In this document: positions 10,478-16,314 of the stretch, piece by piece | Layout of the letters: each line of letters opens with the position of its first letter | Position numbering within the stretch: the stretch's first letter is position 1 | Source of the DNA: Thoreauomyces humboldtii | Lineage: Eukaryota; Chytridiomycota; Chytridiomycetes; Spizellomycetales; Powellomycetaceae | DNA: 16,314 bases | Direction: 5' to 3' | Assembly (NCBI GenBank): GCA_027596035.1 | Contig: JADGJA010000406.1 | Coordinates: 3,235 to 19,548, forward strand | Program-made: the position numbers and the translations under genes | The notes under the pieces: generated by a model | Seen by the model: only the letters and a program-made list of their open reading frames with translations | Database searches by the model: none | What the model was told of the DNA's origin: nothing

Positions 10478-11561
10478 TTAGACCATCTTGTGCAACCGCT
10501 CGGCGATCGCCAGCTGTGTCCGCGTGAGGTTGCTGAGGTATACGACCATGAGCAGATCCTGAGAAAACAAAGGCGAAAAGTCAGTGTCTTCTTCAAGCAC
10601 AGAGGCGTGAATCGGTTCCTTCGACCACCATCCACGACGTACCTGGAGGTGCTCGTTGAAGACCTTCTCGAACTCCTTAGGCTCGATGTTGGGCACGCTC
10701 TCGACCATGTCCGCGAGGTACCGACCGAGGGCCTTGTTTCCGACCTCCTTTCCCGACGTGACAGCGTCCACGTACGTCTTGACGTTCTCGATCATCTCCA
10801 GCACCTTTTTGACAGTTCCTTCCAGAGCGTCCATGTCGCTGACGAGAGGCGCGCCGCCCTCGACGGCCCCGCTGCTAGTCATGAGATCCAGAGAGCTCTT
10901 CTCAGCGGCAGAGTACTTTACGTTGCAAGGAATCTGGATGAACATCTGTCCCTGGTCACCGGAGGGAACGCCCACCGGGGATGCGACAAAGGTCTTCGCG
11001 ATCTGGTGCGAAGGGTCGAGGGTTGGGTCGATGAGGAGGTGGACGGGCTTGTGGGGTGCGGTTTCGTTGGCGAAGAACTCGTGGATCCAGACGTTTTCGG
11101 GAGAGAGGTTGCCTCCAGTGGCATACCATCCAACTATCGTTTCCCGTGGTGCGACTCGCTGATGGAGTGTGTACATTTGCGTAAGGTGGTCTGCATCGAT
11201 CACGATCTGAAGGAGGAAAGTAATATAGTCAGTCGATGCTCGATTCGCCCAAATCAGACCTCCCCAAGAAGCGAGGCGTCTCGCTGCTTCTCAGCGACCT
11301 ACTGACCTGTTGGTCGCCGACCTCGGTCGTGCCTAGGGGAAAGCAGCTGCGGATGTCGACCTGCGAACCGTCCTCACTTCTCACACCAAGAAGGGCACCG
11401 AGCACACGGTCCTGGCCCTCTGGGCGACGGAGGTAGTGGTCAAGAACCGAGAAGAGAACGACGGGCCCAAGGGAGGTTTGCAGCGAGGATGGAACACTGG
11501 AAACGGAGGCGCCAGTGGAGCTCGAGGGAAAGGACAGGTGAAGGAACGAAGCGTTCGTCAT
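10478..11561 (-). CDS. Translation initiation factor eIF3 subunit F
   Basis: eIF3f is an MPN-domain subunit of the eIF3 complex, which binds the 40S ribosome during initiation. Three exons (11561-11307, 11206-10643, 10558-10478) give 299 aa, close to the fission yeast protein. The MPN domain spans about residues 29-150: VVLFSVLDHYLRRPEGQDRV, VLGALLG, then ETIVGWYATGGNLSPENVWI and HEFFANE. The catalytic JAMM histidine pair (HxH) is absent, as is normal for eIF3f, so it should not be an active deubiquitinase by that motif. The C-terminal helix reads DLLMVVYLSNLTRTQLAIAE. Intron 2 (10559-10642, 84 nt) is stop-free and a multiple of three; leaving it in would add 28 residues between EHLQ and DLLM, where the family is continuous. 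It lies downstream of prefoldin 4 on the same strand, 463 bp apart. Confidence 0.95.
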
Positions 11562-12024
11562 GTTGGGCGAGGGTTTTATGAGTCCTGAAGGTTGGCGATG
11601 ACGATACAGCGAGTAGCAGCAGCGTGTTCCGTGAGCGAATGGGCTGACTTGGAGTTGACTGACTGACTTTACAACGGATGCGCAATGCTGATCTGCGTTG
11701 GTTCCAACGAAAGCGAACGGAGACGAGGAACAAAGACTTTTGCTTCCCAACCCGTCTTTTTCTGACAGCACCCACCACCGCCCTAACCCCAATGAGACTG
11801 GGCGAGGGCATCCCCACGCAGTGCGCACGCACATGCCAGGAGCTTTGCAACGGCGAAGGCGGTCGGTACAGCTACTAGTAGGCTGTCCTCCTTTCATGAT
11901 GAAGAATTGCCACTAGTACTGTACTGGAACGGTTTGTTCGACACTATATACATTTGTTTTTGAGCATATGGGAGTAAGGGGCGCAGGTCACACTGCACCC
12001 ATGGCCGCGAAAGAGTTCATTTCA
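11562..12024. promoter_or_regulatory. Intergenic region: eIF3f promoter and prefoldin 4 3' end
   Basis: These 463 bp lie between two minus-strand genes, so they should carry the 3' untranslated region of prefoldin 4 and the promoter of eIF3f. The only notable motif is AGTACTGTACT at 11915-11925, resembling the TGTAC arms near 4425. Open frames here (for example 11678-11878 plus) look like chance. Confidence 0.45.
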
Positions 12025-12572
12025 TCATCGCTCGAGGTTGATGCTGGTGCCAAACTTCTTGTACAGAAGAACCTTCAGTTTGCTCATCTCATCCGTGATT
12101 CCATCGATCTTGGTGCTGAACTGCTCCAGCTCCTTGGAGAGCGTTTCCTGTTCGCTTTCGATACGGGATTGCGTCGCATCGAGGGTGAGGTTCACGAACG
12201 TATCTCCGACGCGGTACTTGATCAGCTCATCCTCGTCTGCTAGCTCGAGCTCGCTGGAGAGGTCATCGAGGTACTCCTTTTCTTTCTGATTGTCGTCAGG
12301 TGCGGCGTATCAGTCAAGAGTTACTACCCAGCGAACCTCCCGCACGGAGATGTCAGACGACAGTGGATCCCACCTTCTTCTCTTCGTACGCCTCTTCAAG
12401 GTTCTGGATTCGCATGTTGAGCCTGCTGAAAGCGTTGATGTTCTTCTGATCCTCCCAGGTGACTTCAGTGTCCGCTGAGTCCTCGTCTTGTTGGTCAAGC
12501 TAAGCGGTGAAAGGAAGCTGTTAGCTTTCTGAGGGTTTACTGACTAGCACTTCAGGGACCTACCATCTTCAT
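12025..12572 (-). CDS. Prefoldin subunit 4 (beta-type)
   Basis: Prefoldin is a six-subunit cytosolic chaperone that passes unfolded actin and tubulin to the CCT chaperonin; subunit 4 is one of the beta-type subunits (yeast GIM3). Three exons (12572-12564, 12499-12374, 12285-12025) give 131 aa, normal for the family. The first coding exon is only 9 nt (Met-Lys-Met), followed by LDQQDEDSADTEVTWEDQKN. Family marks are VTWEDQKNINAFSRLN, the central beta-hairpin part DEDELIKYRVGDTFVNL, and the C-terminal coiled coil ending LLYKKFGTSINLER. The tiny first exon is inferred from a GTAGGT donor and the fit to fungal relatives; exons 2 and 3 are firm. It is divergent from the uS10m gene. Confidence 0.93.
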
Positions 12573-13009
12573 GATTGTAATGGATTGGTTGTTGAGCTGG
12601 AGAGAAGAGATGTGCTGATGGGAGATCGGAATGCCAGCGTTCAAATCCTGATGGGGAAGGGTGGCAAACGCGTTGAGGAACCCTAACCCCGCTCTCCCAA
12701 AGGCTTTTTTGGGGACCTTGACGCTCTTCACATTCTCCGAGCTAAATCCCATTCCTCAACCTGACCGATCATCGTTGAACCAGCCCCCAAGGTCGTCCCA
12801 TATCACCCGTCGCTGCCCTCAGCAATCTTTTTGAAATAGTCTTGGAATGTTGCGATCCACCTCCGCTTGTAAATCCGGAGCCCGGAGGATCTGGGATCTC
12901 GCCTCTCGTCGGGCAATGTCGACGGCAGAGCACGAGCAGCCATACAGCTGGGCTGGCTTGCAAGGTAGGACGGTCCATCTGAAACTCGGCTGGTGATCGT
13001 GCAGTCACG
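12573..13009. promoter_or_regulatory. Divergent region between prefoldin 4 and uS10m
   Basis: A 437-bp region (620 bp if the downstream uS10m start is used) that should contain both promoters. Minus-strand open frames here (12552-12752, 12769-13008, 12803-13069) have no family resemblance; the first overlaps the prefoldin 4 start in a way that contradicts the splicing model. No clear TATA box or repeat was seen. Confidence 0.4.
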
Positions 13010-13771
13010 ATGGAAAGCGTCTTGTATTGGAGTAGCCTGGCCAGATCGCGTTCCGGGAGGCCTCGACAATCCCAGTCGACTTCGATGCAGGCCGGCTATC
13101 GTCCACGCCGATGTTTTGCTGATGGATCCTCTGCCTTCTGCCCCCCAGTCAACTCAGAAACTCTCAGCATCCCCGCACCGCCAACCCCAAAAATGTCCAG
13201 CAACCCAACGCTAACAGCCACCCTCACACTCACCACATTCATGCCTGATCATCTCCCTCTCCTCCTTTACTTTGCCCGCCACTCCGCCCACTGCCTCTCC
13301 CTACCTGCATCCGAACCCATCCATTTCCCCGTAGCGACCAAAAAGTTCTACGTGGTCAAGGGCCCGTTCGTCCACGGCAAGTCGAAGGAAGTCTTCGAGG
13401 AGAAGAAGTTCGCGGGAGCGGTCCAGATCTTTGACGGCGACACAAAGGCCGTCGCGGATTGGGTGGAGTACGTCAAGAGGAACCTGCCGAGCGGTGTCGA
13501 CGTGGCGGTGGAACGATTCACGTGGGAGAGTCTGGACGGGCCAAGTGGGAAGACTGCACCGGCGTCCGCGCCATCAGAGGCCGCTGCTGCTGCTGCTGCT
13601 GGAGGTGCGACCGAGGTGGACGTGGTTACGAAGAAGGTCATCTCGTTCGAGGACCAAGTGAGGAGCAAAGCGGAGGAATTGGTCAAATCTTGGGGTGCGC
13701 AAGCGAACGCGACGCCGAAGCCTTCCAGGCCATCGAAGGATCGAAAGTCATCCACTCCTGGGGACAAGTAG
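13010..13771 (+). CDS. Mitochondrial small-subunit ribosomal protein S10 (uS10m)
   Basis: uS10m is part of the mitochondrial ribosome small subunit (yeast RSM10). The S10 fold is visible from LTLTTFMPDHLPLLLYFARH through PIHFPVATKKFYVVKGPFVH and GKSKEVFEEKKFAGAVQIFD to ADWVEYVKRNLPSGVDVAVE. The C-terminal tail, with an AAAAAAA run and basic-Ser-Pro end, is extra. Two starts are possible. ATG 13010 gives 253 aa with an N-terminus rich in Arg and Ser and poor in acidic residues (RCFADGS near 34), fitting a mitochondrial presequence. ATG 13193 (AAAATGTCC) gives 192 aa with no obvious presequence. I favour 13010, with moderate confidence. No intron is required. It is convergent with RRP3, 231 bp between stops. 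Confidence 0.85.
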   Translation: MESVLYWSSLARSRSGRPRQSQSTSMQAGYRPRRCFADGSSAFCPPVNSETLSIPAPPTPKMSSNPTLTATLTLTTFMPDHLPLLLYFARHSAHCLSLPASEPIHFPVATKKFYVVKGPFVHGKSKEVFEEKKFAGAVQIFDGDTKAVADWVEYVKRNLPSGVDVAVERFTWESLDGPSGKTAPASAPSEAAAAAAAGGATEVDVVTKKVISFEDQVRSKAEELVKSWGAQANATPKPSRPSKDRKSSTPGDK

Positions 13772-14002
13772 AGTATATACTTGCCGGACTACGCCTAATA
13801 GATTTGCGGGGCTGGCCTTCCGATAGATACGTCGGCAGTGAGCAGCGAGCTATCGTCAAATGGGGACTTTTGGCGGCGGGTCAACGCTGGGTGACAGCGA
13901 ACTATAAATATGATTGCGGACTTTCGGAAGTAAGGAGTGTGGGAATGTATATACATGATGTGTGATCGGACGTGGCAAAAAAGTATTTGAGAAGCAAGGT
14001 CG
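13772..14002. other. Short convergent intergenic region, uS10m and RRP3 3' ends
   Basis: These 231 bp separate two stop codons facing each other and should contain both 3' untranslated regions. No hairpin, repeat or open frame of note was seen. Confidence 0.4.
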
Positions 14003-15640
14003 TCACTTCCTGCCGCCTCGAGGAGCGCCTCCACCTCTTGCTGCCGTCTTCTTCGACCTGACATGTCGGTTGTTCTGCGACTCTTCGTCGTCCTTGTTGT
14101 CGGCTGCCGCGCTCTCGTCAGGACCAAGCTGCCCGACACGCTTTCGCTTCCCGACGCCTCCCGACTTTGCGTTTGCCAGCTCCTCCTTGAGCTGCATGTG
14201 GGCATACCGAGTCGCGTCGGCCACGCGCTCTTGCAGCAGCAACACAGCGTCCTTGTCCTTTCCGAGCGGGTACGCGTCGAGCTTCTTGCCCATGGCGTGC
14301 TCGATGCGCTGGTACCACTCGATGTCGTACTGAGTGACGAGGGTGATACTCTTTCCGGAACGACCCGCTCGAGCGGTTCGACCGACCCTGTGGATGTAGT
14401 CCTTGCTGGACTGGGGCACGTCATAGTTGATGACCACGTCCACGCCCTGGATGTCGAGACCTCGACTCGCGACGTCCGTGGCGATGAGGATGTTGCGTCC
14501 ACCCGACTTGAACTTTTGGAGGGCTCCTAGTCGCTTCGGCTGAGACATCTGGCCGTGAAGACACACGGCCTCGAACCCGAGATTTCGCAGCATGAGGGCG
14601 AGCTTCTGTGTGCTGGCGCAGGTGAGGGTGAAGACGATGCACGTCTGTCCGGCGAGCTCGTTGAGGAGGTAGGTGAGGTAGCATTCCTTGTGCTTGAAGG
14701 GGAAGAAGATGTAGTACTGCAGCAGGGTTGACACGGTCGAGTATCTAAGGGAACGGTGAGCACGTGCTTCCCTGCCTTCTCGAAGTCGTGAGCAAGCTGG
14801 CTTACTTTGTGGCGACCTCAACCTTGACTGGGTTCACAAGGGAGGCTCGCTGGAGCTTCTCGACCTTGCTGGTCATGGTGGCCGAGAACAAGAACGTGTT
14901 CCTCTCCCTAGGGATGACCTTCAGGAGCTTCTCGATCTCCGCTCCGAAATCCAAATCCAGCAGCCGGTCCGCCTCGTCCATGACCAGATACTTCAGCTGC
15001 TTCATGTTGAAGCCTTTCGTGTTTTCCAAGTGATCGATTAGACGTCCGGGTGTGCAGATGACGATGTGAGGTTTCTTCGAGAGTGCGATGGCTTGCGACA
15101 TCATGTCCATTCCACCGACGATGACGGCACATCGAACCCCGATGGTCGAGCCGAGCGCCTCGAACTGCTCCGAGATCTGGAACGCCAGCTCACGGGTGGG
15201 CGCCATCACGCAGGCGTACATGGGCTGCGGGGCCTCGAAGAGACGCTGGAGGATGGGAAGGGCGAAAGCAGCGGTCTTTCCGGAACCGGTTTGAGCGAGA
15301 CCGATGACATCGCGACCTGTTGAAAAGTACGAATGACTGGCGTGAGGTTCCCAAACGGAGGAGGTACTTGGTCAAGATAGCATAGCATAGCATTCTGACC
15401 TTCGAGTGCCTGAGGGATAGATGCTTTCTGAATATCGGAGGGGGTGGTGTAGCCAAGCTTTTCGCATGCTTCGACAAGTTGAGGGATGAGGCCCTAACCC
15501 AATGGACGTAGCGTCAGCGAACGCTCGAGGAAGGTGACGCCAAGTTTGCCACCTACCAGGTCTGCAAAACTCGTGGGAGGCTCTGCGACGGCCACTTCCT
15601 GCCCCACTGTCTCTGTCTCTGTCTCTGTCTTGTCGGGCAT
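14003..15640 (-). CDS. RRP3: DEAD-box RNA helicase of the RRP3/DDX47 type
   Basis: RRP3 is a nucleolar ATP-dependent RNA helicase needed for early pre-rRNA cleavage on the 18S pathway. Four exons (15640-15557, 15493-15400, 15316-14806, 14744-14003) give 476 aa. Motifs in order: Q motif SFADLGLIPQ to PSDIQ (about 24-48), AQTGSGKT (67-74), PTREL (99-103), TPGR (148-151), DEAD (173-176), SAT (204-206), TDVASRGLD (319-327), HRVGRTAR (348-355). The segment [20 protein letters not shown] is typical of RRP3/DDX47. The C-terminus is basic with a Gly-Arg stretch, usual for RNA binding. The N-terminus is short and contains a Thr-Glu repeat coded by an ACAGAG microsatellite. The ATG at 15640 is used; an upstream in-frame extension has no ATG. 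Its divergent neighbour is the COX6a gene, 247 bp away. Confidence 0.97.
15607..15630. repeat. (CTCTGT)n microsatellite coding Thr-Glu repeats in RRP3
   Basis: About four copies of the hexamer CTCTGT on the plus strand lie inside the first RRP3 exon. On the coding strand they read ACAGAG and give alternating Thr-Glu at residues 5-11. Being a multiple of three, length changes would keep the frame. Confidence 0.8.
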
Positions 15641-15887
15641 TGGATATATGTATATGTGTTCTGTTGTGGTTCCTTTCAAACGAACAGCCCGCTTCAGAAA
15701 GATTGTTTGAGCCAAAAGTCAAAGGCAGTAGGAGGGGCAAAAAAGAAAGCAGGGGAAAGGAAGGGAAAGGGGGAGAGCCAGCCAGCCAGCCAGCCAGCCA
15801 TCACCCAGGCCTGTCGTTCCGGGTCATAAGCGCCAGTTCGCAACTATACTCGATATAATACGAACTCTTAATCCCAACACTGCAAAC
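15641..15887. promoter_or_regulatory. Divergent promoter between RRP3 and COX6a genes
   Basis: A 247-bp region between two start codons pointing apart. It holds the CCAG microsatellite, a strongly purine-rich run on the plus strand, and a TATA-like CGATATAATACG about 30 bp before the COX6a start. The last is too close to the ATG to be certain as a core promoter element. Confidence 0.45.
15776..15800. repeat. (CCAG)n tetranucleotide microsatellite
   Basis: Six tandem CCAG/AGCC units sit in the 247-bp divergent promoter between RRP3 and COX6a, just after a purine-rich plus-strand stretch (about 15720-15775). Likely variable between strains. Confidence 0.85.
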
Positions 15888-16314
15888 ATGAACGTTCTCA
15901 CCCGTCTGGCTCCCGCCGCACGTCTCGGCCAGCGTCGCGCAATGTCGTCAACCCCGGCAAAGTCCTCGCTCCCTCCCCACGAGCAGGTCATGCTCAAGGA
16001 CGCCTACGAGGCTCGTCAGCACGCAGAAGGTTGGTCTGGCTGGTTCTGCACCGAGGGCTTTGCCCACCACGGAGAATGCCCCCCCACTCACCAGATGGTG
16101 TGTGAAAACATCAGCTGCCGTCTCGTCCTGGAAGAAGATCAACCTTTTCCTCGTCGTCCCCGCCCTCGCACTCGTGACCTGGTACAGCGGCCCCAAGGAA
16201 CTGGCCCACATTGCTCACCTGAAGGAGCACGCGCAGGAGTTCCAGCCCCTCCCATACATGAGGAAGAGGAAGAACGTAAGTCTCGTTGCAAGCGCTCGAC
16301 CCCAACTTAACGGG
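15888..16314 (+). CDS. Cytochrome c oxidase subunit VIa (COX6A/COX13), partial
   Basis: A nuclear-encoded subunit of mitochondrial respiratory complex IV, with one inner-membrane helix. Exons 15888-16029 and 16115-16275 are complete in the window (101 codons); a third exon lies beyond the right edge, since a GTAAGT donor follows 16275. The N-terminus (LTRLAPAARLGQRRAMSS) is a typical mitochondrial presequence. After the splice, SSWKKINLFLVVPALALV is the conserved start of the membrane helix (family: WKKIS...PA). The segment FQPLPYMRKRKN matches the conserved YPY-R-R-K part just before the expected end. Only about 15-25 residues should be missing. The intron 16030-16114 begins GTTGGT and ends CATCAG. 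Confidence 0.88.

Noticed and set aside
13795..14502. 235-codon minus-strand open frame
   Set aside because: It overlaps the RRP3 C-terminal exon in another frame; the RRP3 reading carries conserved helicase motifs, this one does not.
15641..15715. N-terminal extension of RRP3
   Set aside because: The open frame continues upstream of 15640 but has no ATG and starts only from a TTG codon.

Overview
This window looks like nuclear DNA from an intron-rich fungus, most likely a basidiomycete. Coding regions are split by many short (mostly 60-100 nt) GT-AG introns. The genes are core eukaryotic ones (RIO2, RRP3/DDX47, eIF3f, prefoldin 4, NSRP1, mitochondrial S10, COX6a). Base composition is mildly GC-rich, and there are no operons, Shine-Dalgarno sites or prokaryotic features. 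I cannot name the genus.

Layout, left to right. 1-211: about 1.75 copies of a 121-bp tandem repeat built from short palindromic modules; it runs off the left edge. 571-3866 (-): a 15-exon oligopeptide transporter (OPT) gene. 3867-4678: a divergent intergenic region carrying a TGTAC-rich inverted repeat. 4679-5602 (+): a LysM-domain protein of the intracellular LYSMD type. 5632-7256 (-): RIO2 kinase, ending 29 bp from the LysM stop. 7554-8903 (+): an NSRP1-like splicing regulator. 8904-10477: a 1.57-kb stretch with no convincing gene, only broken minus-strand coding-like segments near 9010-9432. 10478-11561 (-): eIF3f. 12025-12572 (-): prefoldin subunit 4. 13010 (or 13193)-13771 (+): mitochondrial uS10m. 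14003-15640 (-): DEAD-box helicase RRP3. 15888 to the right edge (+): cytochrome c oxidase subunit VIa, truncated by the window.

The genes alternate in orientation, giving four divergent pairs (OPT/LysM, RIO2/NSRP1, PFD4/uS10m, RRP3/COX6a) and two convergent pairs (LysM/RIO2, uS10m/RRP3). By theme, RIO2 and RRP3 act in small-subunit ribosome maturation, eIF3f in translation initiation, uS10m in mitochondrial translation, and prefoldin 4 in folding of actin and tubulin. This is a housekeeping neighbourhood, not a dedicated system.

Exon structures were read by hand, matching splice sites to reading frame and family conservation. Every model closes in frame, but none was checked against transcripts or databases. 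I found no clear evidence of a new biological system. The items most worth a second look are the palindromic tandem repeat, the TGTAC inverted repeat, two stop-free introns of length divisible by three (one in a splicing regulator), the alternative starts of uS10m, and the broken coding-like segments at 9010-9432.
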